64,000 nucleotides of DNA from Pseudomonadales bacterium. GTDB taxonomy: Bacteria; Pseudomonadota; Gammaproteobacteria; Pseudomonadales; Azotimanducaceae. The notes beneath the pieces are model-generated. The model saw nothing but the letters and a program-made list of their open reading frames with translations, ran no database searches and had not been told where the DNA came from. Both the position numbers and the translations under genes were made by a program. The stretch covers positions 62,001-126,000 of the forward strand of contig JACKNX010000011.1 of assembly GCA_024234635.1 (NCBI GenBank), in the 5' to 3' direction. Shown here piece after piece: positions 50,808-60,045 of this stretch (its first letter is position 1; each line of letters opens with the position of its first letter).

Positions 50808-53522
50808 ATGAGCAGTCGCCACCTCACACCACTGCCGCAGCATCTTGAAACCGCTGGTCAGGCGCTGTGCGCAAGCCTTGATCTTGCTCCCACGCCATCG
50901 CTGGTACGCGTGTTCACCCTGTCCCCATTCGCCGCGGGCGTGGCGCAGCGCCAGACGCAGGCCGTGCGCGAGATGGTTGAACGTGGTGTGTTCGATCAGC
51001 GGCCCGATAGCGCGTGGTATGCGCATACGTTGGCGGCGACGCTGGCTGAGACGCCAACCATGGATGGCGTCAAACGCCTGCTGCGGCAGATGCGTAACCT
51101 CGCACAGTTTCACCTGATCTACCGGCACGTACTCGCCACCTCGGTGATGACGGAAACGGTCGCTGATGTCTCGGCACTGGCGGATGTATTCGTGCAGGCC
51201 GCGCTCGACTGGTGCGACCGGACGCTGGCCGCCACGCCCGCCTACGGTGAGCCACGCACGGAGACAGGTGAGAGGCAACATCTGGTGGTGTTCGCGCTCG
51301 GCAAGCTGGGCGCCGGCGAACTGAATCTCTCCTCCGATATCGATCTGGTGCTGGCCTACCCAGAGGCCGGCGTCACCACCACAGGCAAGACCTGTCAGCA
51401 GTACTTCGTGCGGCTGGCGCAGATGCTGGTGGACGCGCTTGATCCGATCACGGTTGACGGCTTTGTCTACAGGGTGGACCTGCGGCTTCGCCCCTGGGGA
51501 GAGAGCGGTCCGCTGGTCATGCATTTCGACGCCATGGAGTCCTACTTCGAAACCCAGGGCAGGGACTGGGAGCGGTACGCCTTCATCAAGGCCCGCGCCT
51601 GTGCCGGTGATCTCGCGGCCGGTGACACCATGCTGGCGCGGTTGCAGCCCTTTGTTTACCGACGCTATCTCGATTTCGGCGCGGTGCAGGCGCTGCGTGA
51701 CATGAAGGCGCGTATCCAGGCGGAGAAACATGGCCCGCGCAACATCAAGCTGGGACCTGGCGGTATCCGCGACATCGAGTTCGGCGTCCAGGTCATGCAA
51801 CTCATCTGGGGCGGACGGCAGCCGGAATTGCGCACGCGTGCGCTGATGCAGGCACTGCCTCAGCTGGTTGGACTGAATCACCTGGATGCTACGGTCGCTG
51901 CCGATCTGCTTGCCGCCTATGAGTTCCTCCGGGACCTCGAACATTGCCTGCAGGCCGTCGCGGATGAGCAGACTCAACTGCTTCCCACGGATGACGACGC
52001 GCTCGATGGTGTGGCGCTCATGCTCGGCTACGCCGACCGCCTGGCAATGCGGCTGGCGCTCGACGAGCACCGGACGAAGGTGTCCGCGTTCTTTACCGGC
52101 GTGATCGCACCGGTGGAGGTTGCGACGACAACAGTGCCCTGGGACGAGATCGAAACCACGGTGCAGGCGCACCAGTTCGGGGAGGCGGAGATCGCCGCGC
52201 GTGAACTCGAACAGTTGCGCACGGCGCGGGACAGGTCGAGTGTCGGCAACGAAGGGCGGCAGCGACTGGATGCCCTGATGCCGGCGCTTCTCGAGGATCT
52301 TCGCGGCCAGGTGGATGCAGGTGTTGTCCTGTCACGACTGGTGCCCATCCTCCGTTCGGTGCTGCGTCGTTCCGCCTACCTTGCGTTGCTGCACGAAAAC
52401 CCGGATGCGCGTCGCCTGCTGGTCGAACTTGTCCGTCGCAGCCGGTGGGTGGCGGAGCGATTGTGCGCGCAGCCCATGCACATGGATGCGCTGCTGGATG
52501 AGCGGGGCATCGACGACCTGCCGACCACGGCGGCCCTGCGTCAATCGGTGCGGCAGCGACTCGCGGCGGTCGACGCGGACGACCAGGAGCGGCGACTGGA
52601 TGTGCTGCGCGAGTTCCGCGAACAGTACGGTTTCGGTATCGCGCTGGCGGAACTGCGGGCAAAGCTGCCATTGATGCGTATCAGCGACTACTACACCTTT
52701 CTTGCGGAAGCGCTGCTGCAGGAAGCCCTGGAGATGGCCTGGGCGGATATCGGCGGACCGCACCATCGCCCGTTCATCGTCGTGGGCTATGGCAAGCTTG
52801 GCGGTCTGGAGCTGGGGCCGGATTCCGATCTCGATCTCGTGTTCCTGCATGACTTTCCGCCGGATGAGGCCCCCATGCTGCAACGCCTGGCGCGCCGGTT
52901 GCTGCACATTCTGACGGCCAGTACGTATCTTGGCGCGCTCTACGAGATTGATACCCGCCTGCGTCCGTCGGGCAATGCCGGCACCATGGTGACCAGTCTC
53001 GCCGGCTTCGAAACCTATCAACGCCAGCGTGCGTGGACCTGGGAACATCAGGCTCTGGTGCGTGCCCGCTGCGTCGCCGGCGATCCTGCGTTGCGGGAAC
53101 GCTTCGAAACCCTGCGCCGTGCGCTGCTTTGTGAACCCCGGGACCGGGACAAGGTGCGGGAGGATGTGGCGGCCATGCGCGAGCGCATGGTGAAACACCA
53201 CAAGGCCGAAGCTGATCTCAAGCGCAGCGCCGGCGGTATCGTCGATATCGAATTCATGGTGCAGTACCTGGTGCTGGCTCACGCGGCGGAGCATCCGGCG
53301 CTAGCCGTGTTTCCCGATAACGTGCGCATTCTGGAGGCAGCGGGCGCCAGTGGTGTGCTGGCCAGGGAAACGGCGGAAGCCCTGACGGCGGCTTACCTGG
53401 CGTTGCGGGCGGAAAACCATCGCCGTGCGCTGGACCTGCCCGACCGTGAACGCGCGGAACGCCTGCTCAGGGATCACGAGGCCCTGGTGAGGGGAACATG
53501 GGTCAAACTGTTTTCGCCGTGA
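50808..53522 (+). CDS. glnE: Bifunctional glutamine synthetase adenylyltransferase/adenylyl-removing enzyme
   Basis: It adenylylates or deadenylylates glutamine synthetase under P-II control. The 904 residues hold two nucleotidyltransferase domains: one with GELNLSSDIDLVLAYPEAG near residue 170, the other with GGLELGPDSDLDLVFLHDFP near residue 665. The C-terminal adenylyl-transferase half ends in IVDIEFMVQYLVLAHAAEHP. Both active-site pairs of Asp are present. Glutamine synthetase and the P-II genes are not in the window. Its stop lies 12 bp before the convergent carboxyltransferase gene's stop. Confidence 0.96.
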   Translation: MSSRHLTPLPQHLETAGQALCASLDLAPTPSLVRVFTLSPFAAGVAQRQTQAVREMVERGVFDQRPDSAWYAHTLAATLAETPTMDGVKRLLRQMRNLAQFHLIYRHVLATSVMTETVADVSALADVFVQAALDWCDRTLAATPAYGEPRTETGERQHLVVFALGKLGAGELNLSSDIDLVLAYPEAGVTTTGKTCQQYFVRLAQMLVDALDPITVDGFVYRVDLRLRPWGESGPLVMHFDAMESYFETQGRDWERYAFIKARACAGDLAAGDTMLARLQPFVYRRYLDFGAVQALRDMKARIQAEKHGPRNIKLGPGGIRDIEFGVQVMQLIWGGRQPELRTRALMQALPQLVGLNHLDATVAADLLAAYEFLRDLEHCLQAVADEQTQLLPTDDDALDGVALMLGYADRLAMRLALDEHRTKVSAFFTGVIAPVEVATTTVPWDEIETTVQAHQFGEAEIAARELEQLRTARDRSSVGNEGRQRLDALMPALLEDLRGQVDAGVVLSRLVPILRSVLRRSAYLALLHENPDARRLLVELVRRSRWVAERLCAQPMHMDALLDERGIDDLPTTAALRQSVRQRLAAVDADDQERRLDVLREFREQYGFGIALAELRAKLPLMRISDYYTFLAEALLQEALEMAWADIGGPHHRPFIVVGYGKLGGLELGPDSDLDLVFLHDFPPDEAPMLQRLARRLLHILTASTYLGALYEIDTRLRPSGNAGTMVTSLAGFETYQRQRAWTWEHQALVRARCVAGDPALRERFETLRRALLCEPRDRDKVREDVAAMRERMVKHHKAEADLKRSAGGIVDIEFMVQYLVLAHAAEHPALAVFPDNVRILEAAGASGVLARETAEALTAAYLALRAENHRRALDLPDRERAERLLRDHEALVRGTWVKLFSP

Positions 53523-53534
53523 ACGGGTGGTCCC

Positions 53535-54983
53535 TCACCAGCTGTCCACGGGGTGTTGCTTGGCCTCACGATTGCCCGCCAGCGGCAACAAGCGGATCAG
53601 CCTTGCCAGAATCGTGCGCGTTTCCCTGGGGTCGATGATGTCATCAAAAGCATTGGCATCACGCACCAGCGCGTAGCCGTCGGCCCTGTTCAGTTCGGCA
53701 TCGGGCCACGCGCCCATGAACACCGGAACCGAGGCGCCGGTTGAATACCCGGTCATGAGTGCGGGCGCCAGACCGCGACCCGAACGGAGCTGCACGCTGA
53801 GTAATGGGACCGTGCGCGTCTGATGGGAAACGATGCAGCGCAAGTGCACCCGGGAAAGCCCGGTTTCGACGTATGACCCTCGCGCCTTGTCCTGCCAGCG
53901 GGTTGTGGTGCCTGTGCTGTCGATCAATACGAGCAGCGGCAGTTCCCAGGCATCACACAGCTCCACGTGGCGGTTGATCTTCTGTGCGGCAGCTTCGTCG
54001 ATCAGTCCGTCGTTCTCCGCGGGATTGCTGGCGAGCACGCCGATAGCGCGGCCGTTCAACCGGGCGACGCCGGCAACGAGTGCACGGGCGAATCCCCCCC
54101 GCAACTCGATGAAGGAACCGGGATCCGTCAGGGTGTCGATCACCGGTTGGATTTCGTAAGGGCCGGTTGACGGTACGAGGCTGGCGATGGCGTCCTGGTT
54201 GTGAAAGCTGCGTGCCGGACCGGTATCGCGCGTATGCCAGTAGCCCAGCAATCGCCTGGCGGTTGCGACTGCCTCCGTCTCATCACCGGCAAGCAGTTCG
54301 ATGCCACCCGTCTCGTACTGCATCTGCGCACCCGACAACTCGGTTGGCGTGAGACGTCTGCCGATCGCGGCTTCCACCATGGGTGGTCCACCCATGCCGA
54401 TGGCGGAGCCTCTGGTGGCAATGACGATGTCGGAGAAGCCGGCAACACTGGCGTGGCCGGCAAAGGAAGGGCCGGACACGATGCTGATGGTGGGTACCCA
54501 ACCGGACAACTCCGCCATGCCGTCGAACAGCGTATAGGGGCCGATGGCGCCGGACAGTTCGATGTGCCCGAGTCCGTTGCGCGGATGCCGGGCGCGACTG
54601 CCGCCGCCGTCCACGAAAGCCACGAAAGGCCAGCGGTGTTCACGCGCCAGCGCAAACAGGCGGCCCAGTCGCGCCGCGCCGTAGCCGCCGCCGTGGTCCG
54701 TATAGTCGGTTGTCGAAATGATCGCGGGATGGCCGTCGATGGTGGCGATGGCATCCAGTCCACCGGTTTCGGCCACCCAGGGATTCCCGGTGTCGTTCGG
54801 ATCGACGGCGGCGATCGTTCCGTACGACACCATGCTGCCGGCATCGGCCAGCAGCGCCATGCGCTCGCGTGCCGTGAGCTTGCCGGTCTTGCGGATGCGC
54901 GTGACGACATCCGGCCGGGCGGCGTCGCCGAGCGCGGTGCGCGCCAGGCGCAACAATTCCGTGCGAGTGGGATGATCTGTCAT
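53535..54983 (-). CDS. Acyl-CoA carboxylase-type carboxyltransferase, second of a tandem pair
   Basis: The 482-residue protein has both halves of a biotin-dependent carboxyltransferase subunit: KLTARERMALLADAGSMVSY, FVAFVDGGGSRARHPR, FAGHASVAGFSDIVIATRGS and, in the second half, VARLNGRAIGVLASNPAEND and LPLLVLIDSTGT. It starts 3 bp after the stop of the related 54987-56492 gene. No biotin carboxylase or biotin carrier gene is adjacent, so its reaction is uncertain. The pair diverges too much for a recent duplication. Confidence 0.85.
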   Translation of the reverse strand: MTDHPTRTELLRLARTALGDAARPDVVTRIRKTGKLTARERMALLADAGSMVSYGTIAAVDPNDTGNPWVAETGGLDAIATIDGHPAIISTTDYTDHGGGYGAARLGRLFALAREHRWPFVAFVDGGGSRARHPRNGLGHIELSGAIGPYTLFDGMAELSGWVPTISIVSGPSFAGHASVAGFSDIVIATRGSAIGMGGPPMVEAAIGRRLTPTELSGAQMQYETGGIELLAGDETEAVATARRLLGYWHTRDTGPARSFHNQDAIASLVPSTGPYEIQPVIDTLTDPGSFIELRGGFARALVAGVARLNGRAIGVLASNPAENDGLIDEAAAQKINRHVELCDAWELPLLVLIDSTGTTTRWQDKARGSYVETGLSRVHLRCIVSHQTRTVPLLSVQLRSGRGLAPALMTGYSTGASVPVFMGAWPDAELNRADGYALVRDANAFDDIIDPRETRTILARLIRLLPLAGNREAKQHPVDSW

Positions 54984-54986
54984 GCT

Positions 54987-56492
54987 CTACCGCAACTCGA
55001 TGCCATGCCGCCATGCGCCGAACCGGCGCGCGGCCGTGCGCGCCAGCATCTCGCCGATACGTGTGCGCGTATCCAGCGGGTCGATGATGTCGTCGAACTG
55101 GAAGATGCGGCCGGCGCGCAGCCCGGACTGCGTGCTGCGCATCTTTTCCGCGTACTCGTCGCGAATAGCCATGGCCTCCTCGCGTGTGGCCGCTGCCTGG
55201 ATTTCCCTGCGTTTGACGAGATACGCCGCGCCTTCCAGCGACATGCCGCCTGACTCCACGGTCGGCCAGGCGAGTTTCAGCAACGGCGCATTGTGGCTGG
55301 TGCCCCAGCCGTACATCGCATACGGGCCGAGGCCGTAGGCTTTGCGGATCTGCACGGAACACAGCGGCACGGTGCGGTGGTGCAGCGCAGCCAGTGGTCG
55401 CGCGTGGTGACGCGCCATGCCATCCGCTTCGGCCTGCGGCCCCACCATGAAGCCAGGGTTGTCGATGAACGACACCAGCGGAAAGCCGTAGGCGTCGCAC
55501 ATCTCGATGAAGCGTGTCGCCTTGTCCGCGGCGTGCGGATCGATGGAGCCAGCCAGCGGTGATTTCGGCTGGTTCGCGAAAATGCCGATCGGCCGGCCGT
55601 ACAGGCGGGCCAGTACAGTCAGCATCGAGCGACCGAAGTCAGGTTGCAGCTCCAGCGTGCTGTCCGCGTCCGCGAACGCGTGAATGACCTGCCGCATATC
55701 GTAGGGACGCCGCCGGTTGTCCGGGATGATCGTGGCGATGGACGGGTAGTCCGGGTTTTCGTCGCGGTCCGGTCGATCAGGCAGGTGATAGCCGAGGAAC
55801 TGACGCGCCGCGAGCAGGGCTGCCAGCTCGGTATTCTCGACCCGGTCGATATCGCCACGCTTCGCGTAGTCTTCGGCCGGATGCGTGGTAAGAGTCCCAT
55901 CGGTCTCGCGTGTGCCGATTGGCGTACCGCGCACGGCAACGCAGAAGTCGCACAACAAGGCCGCACCCGCCTCACCGTCCAGCGCGCGCCCGAGTATGCA
56001 GGCGACCGTGGGGAGCCGTCCGTTCAGATGCGCGAGACCGTCGTAGAGCCCCCATCGACCACGCGGGTTCACCATCACGGGCGGTGGTGGCAACGGATCG
56101 TCGGGGCGTGCCCCGTCCCCATCGAGCAGCAGCACCAGTGGCCAGTGCTCGCGTTCGGCAATCTGCAGGATGCGCGAGAGCTTGCGCTGGTTGCGATCGC
56201 TCTGCGTGCCATCGAGCACGCTGCGGTCGCTGGCGGCGACCATGACAGGCAGTCCTGCCACCCTGCCGCCACCGCAGACCAGGCCGTCAGCGAAATCCGT
56301 ATCGTCCTCCCTGCCCGTGCGACCGGCGAGGATGCCGTATTCCGCGAACGAGCCGGTGTCCAGCAAGGTGTCGATGCGTTCGCGCGCGGTCAGTCGACCC
56401 CCGGCGTGCATTGCCGTGCGCATGCCCGGACGGGCGTCGTCCCGTGCCGCGGCTGCGGCATCGGCAATCTGTCGGCGTAGTGCTTCATCCAT
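54987..56492 (-). CDS. Acyl-CoA carboxylase-type carboxyltransferase, first of a tandem pair
   Basis: The 501-residue protein belongs to the same family as the next gene: GRLTARERIDTLLDTGSFAE, a central ILQIAEREHWPLVLLLDGDG, and a C-terminal half with LARLYGRPIGIFANQPKSPL, YGFPLVSFIDNPGFMVGPQA and a typical KAYGLGPYAMYGWGTSHNAP. The C-terminus ends with a standard RIFQFDDIIDPLDTRTRI. It lies 21 bp after an aminotransferase stop and 3 bp before the second carboxyltransferase gene, so three genes form one operon. Confidence 0.87.
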   Translation of the reverse strand: MDEALRRQIADAAAAARDDARPGMRTAMHAGGRLTARERIDTLLDTGSFAEYGILAGRTGREDDTDFADGLVCGGGRVAGLPVMVAASDRSVLDGTQSDRNQRKLSRILQIAEREHWPLVLLLDGDGARPDDPLPPPPVMVNPRGRWGLYDGLAHLNGRLPTVACILGRALDGEAGAALLCDFCVAVRGTPIGTRETDGTLTTHPAEDYAKRGDIDRVENTELAALLAARQFLGYHLPDRPDRDENPDYPSIATIIPDNRRRPYDMRQVIHAFADADSTLELQPDFGRSMLTVLARLYGRPIGIFANQPKSPLAGSIDPHAADKATRFIEMCDAYGFPLVSFIDNPGFMVGPQAEADGMARHHARPLAALHHRTVPLCSVQIRKAYGLGPYAMYGWGTSHNAPLLKLAWPTVESGGMSLEGAAYLVKRREIQAAATREEAMAIRDEYAEKMRSTQSGLRAGRIFQFDDIIDPLDTRTRIGEMLARTAARRFGAWRHGIELR

Positions 56493-56513
56493 GGCGGCGC
56501 GTGACTCCTCTTG

Positions 56514-57893
56514 TCATCCGGCCAGCAGCCCGGGCAGTTCGCGCCCGATGCCCGGCCGCAGCTCCCGCAAAGTGTCATCGAGCGCATCGATGGCCGTATC
56601 GACTTCCGTATCCCCCATTGGCGTGGACGTGCAGTACATCAGGCGCCCGGCGCTTGCGACACCCCGTTGCAGCATGCCGAGGTGCACCAGCTGATTCAGG
56701 TGGCGCGATCGCGTCAGTCCGGCCAGTACGTCGCGGGCGTCATGCAGTGGTGCGTCGGTCAGATGCAGGTTCACCAGCGAGCCGAGGCCGGTGGCCTGAC
56801 CGCGAATGCCGTTTCGCGCGAATGCCGTGTTGAATCCGGCACGCAGGCGGTCGCCGAGTCCGTTGAGGCGCTCGATGCCCGAGGCGTCGAGCTGGGTCAT
56901 GGCGGCGTACCCCGCGGCCATGCTCAGGGGGTTGCCCGAAAAGGTGCTGGCATGCATCACCGGTTGCGCCTCGTCGGGATGGAACCTGCGCATCAGGTCC
57001 GTGCGGCCACCGATGGCGCCGATGGGCAGGCCGCCACCGATGATCTTGCCCATCGCGGTGAGGTCCGGTGTGATGCCGAAATGCGCTTGCGCGCCGCCCA
57101 TGTGCAGCCGCAGCGTGATCACCTCGTCGAAGATCAGCACGATGCCGTGACGCTGCGTCGCTTCGCGCAGGGCCAGCAGGAAATCGCGCGTGGCGGGAAT
57201 CATGCCCAGCGAGCCCAGCATGGGCTCCACGATCACGGCGGCCAGTGTTTTCGCGTGGTGGTCGATGAGCGCCGAGGCCAGGGCCGGTTGGTTGTAGGGA
57301 CACACCACGGTGTCGCCCAGCACGCTGTCCGGGATGCTGGCATCGATGGGTACGGCGCGCGGCGCTTCGAGCGAGCCCGCTTCGTTCGGCCGGGGCACCA
57401 GGCTCACTTCCGCCAGTTCGAAGCTGCCGTGATAGCCACCTTCCATCTTCATGATCTTCTGTCGGCCGGTGGACGCGCGGGCGCAGCGGATGGCCATGAG
57501 CGTGGCTTCGGTACCGGAACTGGTGAAGCGCAACTGCTCCACGCCCGGCACCCGGTCGCGGATGAGTCGGGCAAGGGCGATCTGCGAGCGCGTGGGCGCG
57601 GCGTAAGCGGAGCCGATGGCGATCTGTTCCCGCACCGCGGCGACGGTGGCGGGGTTGGCGTGACCGTGGATCAGGGAGGTGAAATTGTTCATGAAATCGA
57701 GGATTTCATGGCCATCGGCGTCGAACTGCCGGCAGCCGGCGGCCCGCTCGATGAACAGTGGGTAGGGCGCAAAATGCGCGGACATGCGGGTGTCGCCGCC
57801 GGGGAAGACCTCGCGTGCCTCGGCGATCAGCGCCGCGGATCGCGGCGACCAGCGCTTGTATTGCTCGAAAATTTGCTCCCGCAGGCTGGTCAC
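56514..57893 (-). CDS. Class III aminotransferase, glutamate-1-semialdehyde-aminomutase-like
   Basis: The 459-residue PLP enzyme has the GSAM-like layout: FIERAAGCRQFDADGHEILD, FTSSGTEATLMAIRCARAST, AVIVEPMLGSLGMIPATRDF, HGIVLIFDEVITLRLHMGGA, and the lysine motif AMGKIIGGGLPIGAIGG. It might act on a beta- or gamma-amino acid rather than on haem precursors, since it sits in a carboxyltransferase operon. The GTG at 57893 has GGGAGG upstream and gives a normal start; 21 codons further up appear non-coding. Divergent from ilvE. Confidence 0.87.
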   Translation of the reverse strand: MTSLREQIFEQYKRWSPRSAALIAEAREVFPGGDTRMSAHFAPYPLFIERAAGCRQFDADGHEILDFMNNFTSLIHGHANPATVAAVREQIAIGSAYAAPTRSQIALARLIRDRVPGVEQLRFTSSGTEATLMAIRCARASTGRQKIMKMEGGYHGSFELAEVSLVPRPNEAGSLEAPRAVPIDASIPDSVLGDTVVCPYNQPALASALIDHHAKTLAAVIVEPMLGSLGMIPATRDFLLALREATQRHGIVLIFDEVITLRLHMGGAQAHFGITPDLTAMGKIIGGGLPIGAIGGRTDLMRRFHPDEAQPVMHASTFSGNPLSMAAGYAAMTQLDASGIERLNGLGDRLRAGFNTAFARNGIRGQATGLGSLVNLHLTDAPLHDARDVLAGLTRSRHLNQLVHLGMLQRGVASAGRLMYCTSTPMGDTEVDTAIDALDDTLRELRPGIGRELPGLLAG

Positions 57894-58083
57894 GTCGCCA
57901 CCTCCCCGGATCCGACCACGCCGGGCATGGTAAGTCGTCGGGTTTTCGCGCCGCAAACGCAGCGCGGGCGGGCGCCGGCATGCCGGCGGTGGGATACAAT
58001 CAGCCGCTTTCCGCGATGCGCGGGCAACGTCGGTGTTGTCCGCCTCGCCTCAACGCAGTTCGAAGGTTGTTGAAGAGAGACTC

Positions 58084-59016
58084 ATGACCGCATCCACTTT
58101 TGCCGACCGTGACGGTTTCATCTGGCAGGACGGCGCCCTGGTTCCGTGGCGCGATGCCAGGGTGCACGTACTCACCCACTCCCTGCACTATGGCGTTGGT
58201 GTCTTCGAAGGCGTGCGCTGTTACGACACGCCGAAGGGGCCGCAGGTTTTCCGGCTGACGGAACACACGGACCGGCTGTTCAAGTCCGCACACATCCTGG
58301 GTCTGAAGATTCCGTACACGCAGGCGCAGATCAACGCCGCGCACGTGGAAGTGTTGCGGGCGAACAAACTGGATGAGGGCTATATCCGGCCGCTGGTGTT
58401 CCTCGGCAGCGAAGCGATGGGGCTGCGGGCCAAGGGGCTCACCGTACGCACCGCGATTGCCGCCTGGGAATGGCCCAACTACATGGATCCCGATTCCCGC
58501 GAGAAGGGTATTCGTGTGCGCACGTCGTCCTACACGCGGCATCACGTGAACATCACCATGTGCAAGGCGAAGGCCACCGGCAATTACACCAATTCCATCC
58601 TGGCACTGCACGAGGCGCTGGACGCCGGTTGCGACGAGGCGCTGTTGCTGGATCCCGAAGGGTACGTTGCCGAGGGCAGTGGGGAGAACGTCTTCATCGT
58701 GCGCAATGGTGAACTGCACACGCCCGAACTCACTTCCTGCCTGGACGGTATCACGCGCAATACGGTGTTTACCCTGGCAAGGGAGCTTGGTTACACCATC
58801 CACGAGCGCCGTATTACCCGTGATGAGGTCTATATCGCCGACGAGGCGTTCTTCACGGGCACGGCAGCAGAAGTGCTGCCCATCCGCGAACTGGATGGAC
58901 GCACGATAGGCAGCGGACGGCGTGGACCGGTCACAGAGCGTTTGCAGACCGCCTATTTCGACCAGGTGCGCGGTCGGTCCGCGAAGCACGCGGAGTGGCA
59001 TACGTCGCTGCGCTGA
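58084..59016 (+). CDS. ilvE: Branched-chain amino acid aminotransferase
   Basis: It performs the final, reversible step of valine, leucine and isoleucine synthesis with glutamate. The 310 residues have FIWQDGALVPWRDARVHVLT, HYGVGVFEGVRCYDTPKGPQ, the PLP lysine in CKAKATGNYTNSILAL, and EGSGENVFIVRNGELHTPEL. Length is typical of class IV BCATs. ATG 58084 follows GAAGAGAG; a longer frame upstream is unlikely. It precedes waaF by 36 bp, a known gammaproteobacterial adjacency of ilvE and LPS core genes. Confidence 0.96.
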   Translation: MTASTFADRDGFIWQDGALVPWRDARVHVLTHSLHYGVGVFEGVRCYDTPKGPQVFRLTEHTDRLFKSAHILGLKIPYTQAQINAAHVEVLRANKLDEGYIRPLVFLGSEAMGLRAKGLTVRTAIAAWEWPNYMDPDSREKGIRVRTSSYTRHHVNITMCKAKATGNYTNSILALHEALDAGCDEALLLDPEGYVAEGSGENVFIVRNGELHTPELTSCLDGITRNTVFTLARELGYTIHERRITRDEVYIADEAFFTGTAAEVLPIRELDGRTIGSGRRGPVTERLQTAYFDQVRGRSAKHAEWHTSLR

Positions 59017-59052
59017 GACGCCGATGACCGTGGCGCAGGACGGCGCTGCCTG

Positions 59053-60045
59053 ATGCGGATACTGATCGTCGGTCCCGCCTGGGTGGGCGACATGGTGATG
59101 TCGCACACGCTTGTGCAGGTTCTCGGCCAACGGCATCCCGAGGCGGAAGTACACCTGCTGGCGCCTCCCGCGACGGCACCGGTGGCTCGGCGCATGCCGG
59201 ACGTCGCCCGTGTGTGGGAGCTGGCGGTGGGACACGGGGAACTGGGTCTGCGACGACGGTGGCGACTGGCCCGCGCATTGCGCGATGCCCGCTTTGCGCA
59301 GGCCATCGTGGTGCCCAACAGCTTCAAGTCCGCGCTCGTGCCCTGGCTGGCGCGCATTCCGGCGCGAATCGGCTGGCATGGCGAGCAGCGCTATGGCGTG
59401 CTTACCGATCGTCGTCGTCTTGATCCCCTGCGCACCCCCCTGCAGGTGCAGCGTTTCGCGGCGCTCGGCGTGTCGGCCCGGGAGACCCTGCCCGAGCCCC
59501 TGCCGGTGCCCCGCCTGCGCGCGGATGAGGCGCGCGGCAGAGAGATTGCGGCGGCGTTGAAACTCCGCACCGACGGCCCCATCGCCGTGCTCTGCCCCGG
59601 GGCCGAATACGGACCGGCCAAGCGCTGGCCGGAGGCGCATTTCGCGCGTATCGCGCAACATCTGCGCGAGAACGGCGCGCACGTGTGGCTCATGGGTTCG
59701 GCTGGCGACGCGGCCGTGTGTGACCGGATCTGTGCGCTTGGCGGCGGCGACGTGGCCAATCTTGCGGGCCGGACCAGCCTTGCGGAGGCCATCGATCTGC
59801 TGTCGCTTGCTGACCGTGTGGTATGCAACGACTCCGGCCTCATGCACGTCGCGGCAGCGCTCGGTCGGCGGGTGACGGCGATTTTCGGATCCACGTCCGA
59901 TGCTTTCACACCGCCGCTGTCGGCAGATGCGCATGTTGTGAGTCTGCGGTTGTCGTGCAGCCCGTGCTTCCGTCGCGAATGTCCGCTGGGGCATCTCGAT
60001 TGTTTGCGTAAACTGGCGCCCGAACGGGTGATCGAGTGCTTATGA
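59053..60045 (+). CDS. waaF: ADP-heptose:LPS heptosyltransferase II
   Basis: This GT9 enzyme adds the second heptose to the LPS inner core. The 330 residues start with ILIVGPAWVGDMVMSHTLVQ, then VVPNSFKSALVPWLARIPAR and CNDSGLMHVAAALGRRVTAI, and end with the Cys-rich SCSPCFRRECPLGHLDC. It overlaps waaC by 4 bp (ATGA). Together with waaC and waaG it shows that this organism builds a heptose-containing core. Confidence 0.96.
   Translation: MRILIVGPAWVGDMVMSHTLVQVLGQRHPEAEVHLLAPPATAPVARRMPDVARVWELAVGHGELGLRRRWRLARALRDARFAQAIVVPNSFKSALVPWLARIPARIGWHGEQRYGVLTDRRRLDPLRTPLQVQRFAALGVSARETLPEPLPVPRLRADEARGREIAAALKLRTDGPIAVLCPGAEYGPAKRWPEAHFARIAQHLRENGAHVWLMGSAGDAAVCDRICALGGGDVANLAGRTSLAEAIDLLSLADRVVCNDSGLMHVAAALGRRVTAIFGSTSDAFTPPLSADAHVVSLRLSCSPCFRRECPLGHLDCLRKLAPERVIECL

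Noticed and set aside
49701..52172. Long antisense frame across the P450 and glnE
   Set aside because: No recognisable domain; mirrors codon bias of the sense genes.
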